A stretch of 64,000 nt of DNA, taken from assembly GCA_029289325.1 (NCBI GenBank), contig JARFTV010000010.1:1-64000 (forward strand). The letters are read 5' to 3'. Below the pieces are notes generated by a model that searched no databases, had not been told where the DNA came from, and saw only the letters and a list, made by a program, of their open reading frames with translations. Below, one piece after another: positions 33,914 to 46,794 of the stretch. The number at the start of each line of letters is the position of its first letter. The first letter of the stretch is position 1. The translations under genes were made by a program, and so were the position numbers. Origin of the DNA: Alphaproteobacteria bacterium (lineage in GTDB: Bacteria; Pseudomonadota; Alphaproteobacteria; Rhodobacterales; Rhodobacteraceae).

Positions 33914-36229
33914 TTATATATTCTGTCGACCGTCCTGATCGGGCTCAGGCGAAGAAAGGATCGTCACCGGCACCCCCTTGAAGGCCGGGGTTTTGGAGAG
34001 TTCGTCGTGATAGCTTAAAGGTATCAGTGGATTGATCTCGGGGTAATAGGCTGCGACGCAGCGGTCGGGAAGGTCGTAGGGTGTCACCGCCAAAGGATGT
34101 GAAACGCGGTCATGACCATCCTCTACTGCACTGCGCAACCGGACGCGCTGCCCCTCTTTAAGCCCGCGACGCTCAATTTCTTCCGGGTTGATCAGAAGGA
34201 TGTCGCGGGAGCCTTCCAATCCGCGTAACCGGTCACTGTAGCCATAGATTGTCGTGTTGAACTGGTCGTTCGAGCGCAACGTAATGAGTGTGCATTCCGC
34301 TTCCCTTAGCGGGGCCTTCAGCGCGTGTTGTCGATGGGGGACGGTGAACTGCGCCTTTCCGCTGTCCGTTTCCCAGATCCGCTCACGGGCAGCATTTCCG
34401 CGGTAGAAGCCGCCGGGTTCGAAAAGGCGGGCATTGAAATCGCGGAAGTCGTCAGGATAGGTCCGTTCGATCAGGTCCCGGATCAGCCCGTAGTCAGCGA
34501 CCCAGTCATCCCAGTGCACATTCGGATTGGGGAGGAGCGTCGCCTTGGCGATCTCCGCGATGATGGCGGGTTCGGATTTCAGGGAGGGGCTGGCGGGTTT
34601 GCGCCGCCCGAGTGACCCGTGGATATGGCTGAGCGAACATTCCATCGATACAGCCTGCGGACCGCTGGCCTGCATGTCCTCTTCCGACCTGACGAGGCAG
34701 GGCAGAAGGAAGGAGGTCTTCCCCGGATGAAGATGGGTGCGGTTCAACCGAGTGGCGACCTGTACGTTCAGAGCAAGCGTCTCCCATCCGGATTCTGCCC
34801 GCGCGCTGTCCGATATCGCGCGGGCGAAGTTGCCGCCCAGGCCGACGAAGCCCTTGACCGATCCGTCAAGCACACCTTCCACCACCTCGACCGTGGTGCG
34901 CCCTGTCTTGCGAGGCGGCTCGAAGCCGAACATCTCGCCCAGCCGGTCGAGCGGGACCAGCTCTGGCTTCTCCGATATGCCGACCGTACGCTGGCCCTGC
35001 ACGTTGGAATGACCACGCACTGGCGAAATGCCCGTCCCTTCTCGCCCGATATTCCCGCGCATGAGCAGGAGGTTGACGAGCATCGCGATACTCAGCGATC
35101 CATGGACATGCTGCGTAAGCCCCATGCCATAGATACCGATGACGCGGCGCGACTGGGCGTAGATACGGGCAACCTCTGCGAGATCCTCCCGAAGAAGGCC
35201 CGAATGGACCTCGATACCGTCCCAGTCAGCCGAACGGATTTCGGCAGTGAAACTATCGAAATCCGCGGTGTGTTCGGCAAGGAAGGCATGGTCCAGGATG
35301 CCTTCCTGCGCGGCCTCCAGCTCGAGCAAATGCTTGCAGACGCCCATCAACGCTGCAATGTCGCCACCGGGTCGGACTTGCAGGTAGATGTCCGAGATAG
35401 GTGTTGCCCCGCCAATTGTCATCTGCACAGGGTTCTGCGGGTTGACAAACTTCACATAGCCGGCCTCTCGCACCGGGTTGAAGGTGATGATGCGACAACC
35501 CCGGTCTACCGCGGACTTGAGCGTGTGCAGAAAGCGGGGACTGTTCGACCCGGTGTTCTGACCGAAAACGAGCATAAGATCACATTTGTCGAAATCGGAC
35601 AGGATGCAGGTCCCGACCGGGGATCCAATCACCTTCTTCAACCCCACGCTGGTGGTTTCGTGGCACATGTTGGAACTGTCGGGTAGGTTGTTGTGCCCGT
35701 AGAGCCGGGCGAAGAGCGAATAGAGATAGGAAGTTTCAAGGCTCGCCCGGCCCGACGCGTAGAAGACGACGGACTGCGGATCCAAGGCGCGTAGCGATGC
35801 GCCGATCTCCTCGAACGCTTCATGCCAGGAGCATTCAGAATAGTGGTCGCTCTCAGGGTCGTAGCGTAGGGGGTGGGTCAGTCGCCCCGCGCGCTCCAGG
35901 TCGTGATCCGACCAGTTGCGCAATTCGGTGACCGTGTGCCCGGCAAAGAAATCCGGTGTGCAACGGGCGCGCGTCAGATCCCAGATCGTAGCCTTCGCAC
36001 CGTTCTCGCAGAATTCGAACAGGTGCGGTTCGGGCGGCTTGGTCCAGGCGCAAGAGGTGCACATGTGCCCGCCCGGTTTGTTCTGGACGCGCAGGGTCTG
36101 GGCTATTCCCAAGTGGGGCCGTTCGCGCAGGATCGTCTGCGACACGCTTCGAAGCGAGCCCCAGCCCCCGGCAGCCCGGTCGTAGCTCACCGTATCGGAG
36201 CGCTGGGATTTCGTGTGGTCGTCGCCCAT
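33914..36229 (-). CDS. FdhF/YdeP-family molybdopterin oxidoreductase
   Basis: 771 aa from the ATG at 36229 (preceded by GGAGAGAAGG); a longer form starting at 36307 also has a good GGAGG site. It matches YdeP: AAGGWGSLRSV, CTSCAW with a further Cys in FEFCENGAKA, PDSSNMCHETTSVGLKKVIG, DKCDLMLVFGQNTGSNSPR, LLMRGNIGREGTGISPVRGHSNVQGQRTVG. Cofactor is a bis-MGD molybdenum centre. YdeP is linked to acid resistance in E. coli but its reaction is unknown. There are no partner subunits or Moco genes here. Confidence 0.9.
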   Translation of the reverse strand: MGDDHTKSQRSDTVSYDRAAGGWGSLRSVSQTILRERPHLGIAQTLRVQNKPGGHMCTSCAWTKPPEPHLFEFCENGAKATIWDLTRARCTPDFFAGHTVTELRNWSDHDLERAGRLTHPLRYDPESDHYSECSWHEAFEEIGASLRALDPQSVVFYASGRASLETSYLYSLFARLYGHNNLPDSSNMCHETTSVGLKKVIGSPVGTCILSDFDKCDLMLVFGQNTGSNSPRFLHTLKSAVDRGCRIITFNPVREAGYVKFVNPQNPVQMTIGGATPISDIYLQVRPGGDIAALMGVCKHLLELEAAQEGILDHAFLAEHTADFDSFTAEIRSADWDGIEVHSGLLREDLAEVARIYAQSRRVIGIYGMGLTQHVHGSLSIAMLVNLLLMRGNIGREGTGISPVRGHSNVQGQRTVGISEKPELVPLDRLGEMFGFEPPRKTGRTTVEVVEGVLDGSVKGFVGLGGNFARAISDSARAESGWETLALNVQVATRLNRTHLHPGKTSFLLPCLVRSEEDMQASGPQAVSMECSLSHIHGSLGRRKPASPSLKSEPAIIAEIAKATLLPNPNVHWDDWVADYGLIRDLIERTYPDDFRDFNARLFEPGGFYRGNAARERIWETDSGKAQFTVPHRQHALKAPLREAECTLITLRSNDQFNTTIYGYSDRLRGLEGSRDILLINPEEIERRGLKEGQRVRLRSAVEDGHDRVSHPLAVTPYDLPDRCVAAYYPEINPLIPLSYHDELSKTPAFKGVPVTILSSPEPDQDGRQNI

Positions 36230-36657
36230 TACCTTCTCTCCATCCGCATGCGCTTCAGCTCCTTGGTCGTTCCTTTGGCAACCGGTGGAATGGGTAGAAA
36301 GTTCCATGAAAGCCTCCGCCACTTCCCGGAACCGGGGTCGGCAGCTTCCGGGAAGAACCGCACGTGGCCTCCGCAAGATTGGCTTTTCGATGCACGCCCA
36401 AGGGAGGGAGGAAATGCTACGCCTTGCGCTCCTCGGCCCATGCTGCTTTCGACAAAGCCAACCGGTCCTCAGCGATCCCCTTGACGGGAAGCCAGATTAG
36501 CAAGTTGGCGCGACATCCAGACAAGCCACCCGAAAGCAGGAAATCTTCGCACCCAAATCCGCCGCAGCATCACCACATTCGTGGGCCACTCGCGCCAATA
36601 ACTCGACAAAAATAGGCGCCATGGTTGGCCGCAGTACCAGTGAAGTTGGTGAACGAT
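36230..36657. other. divergent intergenic region
   Basis: 428 bp between the YdeP-like gene and the TadE-like gene. It contains the inverted repeat CTTCCCGGAA/TTCCGGGAAG (36322-36331 with 36346-36355), just upstream of the alternative YdeP start. No gene or RNA recognised. Confidence 0.5.
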
Positions 36658-37077
36658 ATGATTGCGGCCCGGCACTGTCACGGACTTCGGAAGCGGCTAC
36701 TGGAGTTCGTCGACGACGAGAAGGGATCGCAGACGATGGAATTCGTCGTGCTCCTCCCTCTCTTCACCTCTCTCCTGCTGCTTGCGACGGACGCCAGCCT
36801 CCTCTTTCTGCGGCAGACAACACTGATGGATGTTGCCCGCGATACGGCACGCGCGGTGTCACGCTACGGAATGACCCCAGCCGAAGGTGAGGCCTATGCC
36901 TTGAACCGGGCGGCCAATGGTCAGGGGCCCGTTACAGCCGAGGTGACCATCGCCGGCGGCTTCGTGACCGTCGTTCTCACTACCAGCTCTCAGGGCGCCG
37001 CCCCCTTCGGAATAATCAAGTTCGCCGTGGGTGACACTTTGGTGGGCACCGCGATCAACACGATGGAGCCTGTATAA
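36658..37077 (+). CDS. TadE-like pseudopilin family protein
   Basis: 139 aa from the ATG at 36658; a TTG at 36625 would add 11 residues. A basic N-terminus is followed by GSQTMEFVVLLPLFTSLLLL, the TadE-type cleavage/membrane segment with its conserved Glu, and a short outer domain. TadE proteins are minor pseudopilins of Flp pili. The stop overlaps the next ATG (TAATG), so it is coupled to the TadG-like gene. No tad ATPase or secretin gene is near. Confidence 0.82.
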   Translation: MIAARHCHGLRKRLLEFVDDEKGSQTMEFVVLLPLFTSLLLLATDASLLFLRQTTLMDVARDTARAVSRYGMTPAEGEAYALNRAANGQGPVTAEVTIAGGFVTVVLTTSSQGAAPFGIIKFAVGDTLVGTAINTMEPV

Positions 37078-38573
37078 TGATTTCCTCGGTAAACGCCCGT
37101 TTGGCACGTTTCGCCTACGACGAACGCGGGGCGATGACGGTACTTTGGTTGTTCGGGGTGATGTTCCTGTGTCTTCTTGCTGGCCTTGCCATTGATGTCA
37201 CCAATGTGCACCGACACAAGCAGCGCCTGACCCTGGCAGCCGATGCTGCCGCAATGGCCGGGGTCATCGCCCTGTCAGAGGCCAGAAGCGCGTCCGATGT
37301 TCAGGCGGCTGCCCTGGCCTCGGTCGAAACGAACGCTCCGAAGTCCATCATGGGGACAACATCCGGTCCGGGCGATATCCAGCTCGTGCGGTTCGATCCC
37401 AGGACCAAAAGACTGGTCTCCGGAACACCGAACGCCGTCAAGGTGACCCTCCACCGGGACAAAAGCGTGCTGAACCCGGTTCGTACCGGCTTTTTGCGCC
37501 TGGTCGGGCTCGAGACTTTCGATGTGGCGGTAACCAGCGTTGCATACTACGGCGCACCAGGAAACTGCACCTCGTCCGACATGCTTTACGGCAAGGGACA
37601 GGTCACCCTTACCTCAAGCAATTACATCGGGCCGAACTTCTGCATCCACAGTCAGACGGGCGTGTGGCTTCCCCAGCAGAACTTCTTCGAGGCAGGCTCC
37701 GGCGTGTCGATGCCAAGCCTCGCCGCCTGCAAGGGGAAGTGCGTCAATGCTGCCAATCCGGGAATCGAGGAGGCGGTCTTCGCGATGAACCTCAACCTGA
37801 CCAGACTCTCGGATCACATCACCAAGGTGCGCAGTGCGATGCTCGCGCCGAGTTCGGATCTGAAGACAGAGTTCTTCAAGGACAAGGTTCTGGCTTCCGA
37901 TCTTTCGCCACTGGTTACGGCGAAGATCACAACGACCGCTGGAACAAAGAAGCTGGTCAAGGGATCGGTCGTCGACGTCACGCCGGCGCAATACAATGAC
38001 CTGATGATCGCCACAAACGGCAAGCTCCCAACTGGACTGGTCTACAACGTAGATTGCCGCGACAAGGGGAATGGGCCGACTACCTCGATCTCGATCGGTG
38101 CCGGAAAGGACCGCAAGAACAACACACTGACCAGCGCGACCATCGAAACGGTAAGCCAGGTGGCCCTGATCACGGACTGCGGGTTCGAAGTGGGGGCCCA
38201 GGCGAGGATTGACGCTGCCCTTGCCATCAGCACCCGCATCTCATCCTCTTCGGTCATCAGCGCGGCGGAAGGTGCGGTGATTGGCGACCCGCTGAAGAAC
38301 TGCGACCTGTCGCGAAAGGTCTACCTGATGACCATGAGCGGGGTCAGCGTTAACGCGGATTTCACCGCGTCGAACATTGCGATCATGGCCAATGGAAACA
38401 TCAATGTCGCGGCCAACAGCAGCTCCTCGGCTGTAACCCACAAGGGCACCAGCCTGCATGCGGAAGGGTCTGTCCAGATCCCGGCAAACAATACCTTCAA
38501 CAGCTGCGCCGAGGACCCAAGCGGCCTGATCCCGCAGGTCAGGACCTTCAAATTCGTGGCTCCGAAGACCTGA
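37077..38573 (+). CDS. TadG-like protein
   Basis: 498 aa. The N-terminal segment DERGAMTVLWLFGVMFLCLLAGLAIDVTNV (key Glu in ERGAMTVL) is the TadG/Flp-associated membrane anchor, then RLTLAADAAAMAGVIAL. The large remaining domain is beta-rich and rich in Ser/Thr and Asn and includes several Cys, exposed outside the membrane. No von Willebrand MIDAS motif was recognised. Second gene of an orphan TadE-TadG pair; less GC-rich and different codon use from the neighbouring metabolic genes, suggesting acquisition. Confidence 0.8.
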   Translation: MISSVNARLARFAYDERGAMTVLWLFGVMFLCLLAGLAIDVTNVHRHKQRLTLAADAAAMAGVIALSEARSASDVQAAALASVETNAPKSIMGTTSGPGDIQLVRFDPRTKRLVSGTPNAVKVTLHRDKSVLNPVRTGFLRLVGLETFDVAVTSVAYYGAPGNCTSSDMLYGKGQVTLTSSNYIGPNFCIHSQTGVWLPQQNFFEAGSGVSMPSLAACKGKCVNAANPGIEEAVFAMNLNLTRLSDHITKVRSAMLAPSSDLKTEFFKDKVLASDLSPLVTAKITTTAGTKKLVKGSVVDVTPAQYNDLMIATNGKLPTGLVYNVDCRDKGNGPTTSISIGAGKDRKNNTLTSATIETVSQVALITDCGFEVGAQARIDAALAISTRISSSSVISAAEGAVIGDPLKNCDLSRKVYLMTMSGVSVNADFTASNIAIMANGNINVAANSSSSAVTHKGTSLHAEGSVQIPANNTFNSCAEDPSGLIPQVRTFKFVAPKT

Positions 38574-39262
38574 TCTGGACGTGCCTCGAGGCAGTGCGAA
38601 GGCCGTCCAGATTTGCGCCAGATACACCATATCCCGCTGCTGTGGCTTTAGGCAGGCTATTCCTGCCCCGCGAAGACGCCGCTCTGGCTGATCTAAGGAC
38701 GCTCCACAGCAGGCTAATGGGAAGGCTGGCCAGATCCACGTCGATGAAGCAGAGCATCACCTGTTGCGGGATCTCTCGAACGGTGACGCTAACCCGTCAC
38801 ATCCCTATTTCACGAAGAAGGCCACGGCTGCTTCTAGAATATCGCGCTACTTGAACTAAATCACATTCTCACGCCGCGGCCTCGTTAACTCGGCATGGGC
38901 AGTGACCGTCGCACCGCTTCACCCGAAACCCCGGCGTCGGCCTTTTCCCGATCTCACCGGGTTCCTCAGACGGTGCTCTCCACATTTTCTCGACAAATCC
39001 AGTCATCTCGTGCGGCTGAGATATGAAGGCGAGGACCGTGATTGGCTTGTGGTGCGCCCGTACGCTGACACTTTCGATTGCAGACGATCAATCCTATGCG
39101 CGGTTGCCCGGCTAGCTGACAGCCGTATGAATCCGAACGCGGGCTCCTCTTTGCACCGCCCGTAAGGTCCGCAGTGCTGCTGAAAAACCTCGGCCTCGCA
39201 CTCTGGCTTTTTGGACGGCACAGCGGACACTTGCTCTTTCTAATTCTGGCCCGAGAGGAACC
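38574..39262. other. long region without a supported gene
   Basis: 689 bp between the TadG-like gene and the small secreted protein. Open frames exist on both strands (for example 38902-39165 plus and 38966-39706 minus) but lack ribosome sites, family resemblance or coherent composition. The base composition is less GC-rich than the flanks. Nothing recognised. Confidence 0.45.
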
Positions 39263-39553
39263 ATGATCAACAAGTTTGCAATAGCTATGCTCGCCATCCT
39301 TGTGCCATTCGCATCGATTGCCGAGCCGACGAAAAACAACAGCCGGAAGGATGGCCAAATACCCGCTGGCGAAAAAATGAACAGCGGTGCGCCGGTCGAA
39401 ATTACGTTGGAAAACGGGAACGCTAAGATCGATACCCTGACGCGGCAGGAGGGGGAATTGGAGTCGCTTGCCATCGGGCCTGCCAAGCCGATGAGTCGCG
39501 GCACGTTCCCCACGTTTGATACTCCCGGGTTCGCTTGGCTTGGCATCCGCTGA
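39263..39553 (+). CDS. small secreted protein, hypothetical
   Basis: 96 aa; GAGAGGAA precedes the ATG. A signal peptide of about 20 residues (MINKFAIAMLAILVPFASIA) is followed by a polar mature part with KNNSRKDGQ and a middle segment APVEITLENGNAKIDTL. No domain recognised. Standing alone in a poorly coding stretch; it may belong to the same acquired segment as the TadE/TadG genes. Confidence 0.55.
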   Translation: MINKFAIAMLAILVPFASIAEPTKNNSRKDGQIPAGEKMNSGAPVEITLENGNAKIDTLTRQEGELESLAIGPAKPMSRGTFPTFDTPGFAWLGIR

Positions 39554-39844
39554 ACGGGCGGGAGGTACCATGAGCCTTTGAACTAAGGTCTGGGCTTGCT
39601 CTGCGCAGTTGGCCCGGCCAATCGTTGGTTTTGCATTGCTACGAAACTGGGCTCCCGCGGATCCCGCAACCTGCCAGAAGTAGCCTACGATCTTCGATCG
39701 GCCCACGCAGGCGTGTTGCGTTCCTGGACTTCCAGCGGCGGTCGTTAAACACCGTTACAGGCCCAAGGCGCAGTGCAGGGCGGCGCTGTCGCCCTTGCGG
39801 AACGCATCGACCTCCTGCGAAAGTGGAAAGGATCGAGAACGATA

Positions 39845-40927
39845 CTATTCCGAGTGTTCTTGGAAATCCTCGGCAGCTAGGGTGAACAGCGGGACAAAGC
39901 TTGCCGGCGCAAGCGATCCGGCGACAGCTGAACCATCGGCCGTGTCCGGAACGATAATCGAGATCGGCGGTCCGGCGTGCTGGACCACAAGCTTGCCCTC
40001 AAGCGCGCGAACCGCCATCTCTACTGCCAGCCTGCCCTGAAGAACCGGGGAATCTGTCGGAGCTGCAAGGATCTTCTTGCGCTTCAGGCCGCGATAGACG
40101 GAATGGCTGAAATAGGTTGAGACCACGTCGATCCTGTCGCTCAGCCCCCTTGCGCGCAGGATCGAGACCGCAGCCTCGGCCATCGGCCCGCTGCCGACGA
40201 GGTAGTCGATCTCGGGCATCTCATCCAGCAGTTCCTCAACGAGGAGAACCTGCTCCTCCGTGCCGGTATCGCCATAGCGGGTGGCAACAATCCGGGCAGA
40301 GCTTTCTGCAATGGCGTCGCGGAACCCGGCCTCGACAAACCCCACCCAGCCTGCACGCTCGGGACCCGGAAACCAGCCGACTTCGACCGGGGCGCTGCCG
40401 GGCGGATGTCGCTCTGCAATGAAGCGTCCCGCTGAAGCCCCCATTTCGTACCAGGGCACGCTGGCCTTGGCCGTTATGCCCAAATCGTCAATGTCGTTGA
40501 CCGTCGCGATCACCGGCTTCAGTGCGGCGATCTCCTCGACCTCCGGGGTCAGACCTTCGTAGGATACGGCACCAAGGATCACGGCATCGAAATTCCCGCC
40601 GGCGCAGCCTCTCAGCTGTTCGATCTGTCGGGTAAGATTTGGATAGCCGCCGGCCTCGAACACATCGAACGCGACGCCTAGGCGCATGGCCTCTTCAACC
40701 ATCCCGTAGTTGACGGACAGCCAGTAGGCATCCTTGAGATGCGGATACAGGATGCAAAGCCGCCAAGGCCGCGCCGCCCGCTCCAGCGGCTCATAGGCCA
40801 GTGGCACACCGGCGCTGCCGTCATCGAAAGGCACCGCCCGCGCCTCAAGCTGCCAGACCTCTTGCGCCGCGGCCTGCCCTGCGGCAAGCGCCAGCAAAGA
40901 TGCCAAGAGGCTGCGAACAGCGAACAC
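39845..40927 (-). CDS. torT: TorT-like periplasmic TMAO-sensing protein
   Basis: 360 aa from a GTG preceded by GGGGGGAGAAGGAA; a TTG seven codons earlier is less likely. A signal peptide (RSLLASLLALAAGQAAA) is followed by a sugar-binding-protein-like fold: LCILYPHLKDAYWLSVNYGMVEEA, GGYPNLTRQIEQLRGC, GAVSYEGL, YLVGSGPMAEAAV. TorT binds TMAO in the periplasm and signals to TorS. Divergent from torS with 43 bp between the starts. Confidence 0.88.
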   Translation of the reverse strand: MFAVRSLLASLLALAAGQAAAQEVWQLEARAVPFDDGSAGVPLAYEPLERAARPWRLCILYPHLKDAYWLSVNYGMVEEAMRLGVAFDVFEAGGYPNLTRQIEQLRGCAGGNFDAVILGAVSYEGLTPEVEEIAALKPVIATVNDIDDLGITAKASVPWYEMGASAGRFIAERHPPGSAPVEVGWFPGPERAGWVGFVEAGFRDAIAESSARIVATRYGDTGTEEQVLLVEELLDEMPEIDYLVGSGPMAEAAVSILRARGLSDRIDVVSTYFSHSVYRGLKRKKILAAPTDSPVLQGRLAVEMAVRALEGKLVVQHAGPPISIIVPDTADGSAVAGSLAPASFVPLFTLAAEDFQEHSE

Positions 40928-40970
40928 TTCCTTCTCCCCCCGGCACAAACGGTGCTAGCCTCGATGCGGG

Positions 40971-45684
<4,714 letters not shown>

Positions 45685-45719
45685 AGCCCGGTGTCACCTT
45701 CCGGTGACGACCCCAACTT

Positions 45720-45748
45720 GCCACCTGGCCTTGCCGGGTGGCCCTTTC
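45720..45748 (+). terminator. attenuator-like hairpin between tmoX and tmoW
   Basis: Stem GCCACCTGGC/GCCGGGTGGC with one G-T pair and a three-base loop, followed by CCTTTCTT. A smaller GTCACC/GGTGAC hairpin lies at 45693-45708. Partial termination here would give more binding protein than ATPase and permease. Confidence 0.6.
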
Positions 45749-45765
45749 TTCCCAGGAGGCTGCCC

Positions 45766-46794
45766 ATGACCGGGAACGATGTAGTGATTTCGTGCAGGAA
45801 TGTCTGGAAGGTCTTTGGCGACCATCCGGAACGCCTTGCACCCAGCCTGACGCCCCAGACCACGATGGAGGAGCTGCGCGCCCTTGGCCATATCGCCGCA
45901 GTCCGCGATGTTTCGCTCGACATTCGACGTGGCGAAATGCTGGTGGTCATGGGGCTTTCCGGCTCGGGCAAATCCACACTCGTCCGCTGCCTCGCGCGCC
46001 TGCTTGACATCACCGCGGGCACCATCACGGTCGAAGACCGCGACATCGCCAAGCTGTCCGAGGCCGGCCTCATCGACCTGCGCCGTCGCAAGATGGGGAT
46101 GGTCTTTCAAAGCTTCGGCCTGCTTCCCCATCGCACTGCGCTTGAGAATGTGGCCTTCCCGCTGGAAATGCGCGGGCAGGACCGCACCTCCCGCATTGCC
46201 CGGGCGCGCGACATGCTGGCGCTGGTCGGCCTGAAGGGCCGCGAAGGCTATTTCCCGCGTGAGCTTTCCGGCGGTCAGCAGCAGCGCGTGGGCATCGCAC
46301 GCTCGCTGGCGGTAGAGCCCGACATCTGGTTCCTGGACGAGCCCTTCAGCGCGCTCGACCCCCTCATCCGGCGCGAGATGCAGGATGAATTCCTGCGGCT
46401 GAAGGGAATGCTGGCCAAGACCATCGTCTTCATCACCCACGATTTCGACGAGGCCCTCCGCCTGGCTGACCGTATCGCGATCATGAAGGACGGGGCGGTC
46501 GAACAGATCGACACGCCGGAACGCATCGTCATGGCCCCGGCCACGCCCTATGTAGCCAAGTTCACCGAATCCGTCGACCGTACCCGCGTGGTCCATGCCG
46601 GCGCACTTGCCCTGCCGGTCGAGGACCGCCAGATTGACGGCGATCCCCTGCCTGCGGGTGAGACCCTTCACGCTCTGGCTCGGCGGATCGTGGGCGATAG
46701 CCGCCCCCTGATCCCGCTGACATCCGAGGGGCGGATCGCCGGCCTTCTGGACCGCAACGCCGCACTCGACCTGCTTCTAGGGCCGGCAGCATGA
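45766..46794 (+). CDS. tmoW: TMAO/glycine-betaine-type ABC transporter ATPase (TmoW-like)
   Basis: 342 aa from the ATG after AGGAGGC. Walker A GLSGSGKST, signature LSGGQQQR, Walker B IWFLDEPFSAL and switch ITHDFDEAL are intact. An N-terminal region containing LTPQTTMEELRALGH and a C-terminal regulatory tail are as in ProV-type ATPases. Stop and next start overlap as ATGA, coupling it to the permease. Confidence 0.9.
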   Translation: MTGNDVVISCRNVWKVFGDHPERLAPSLTPQTTMEELRALGHIAAVRDVSLDIRRGEMLVVMGLSGSGKSTLVRCLARLLDITAGTITVEDRDIAKLSEAGLIDLRRRKMGMVFQSFGLLPHRTALENVAFPLEMRGQDRTSRIARARDMLALVGLKGREGYFPRELSGGQQQRVGIARSLAVEPDIWFLDEPFSALDPLIRREMQDEFLRLKGMLAKTIVFITHDFDEALRLADRIAIMKDGAVEQIDTPERIVMAPATPYVAKFTESVDRTRVVHAGALALPVEDRQIDGDPLPAGETLHALARRIVGDSRPLIPLTSEGRIAGLLDRNAALDLLLGPAA

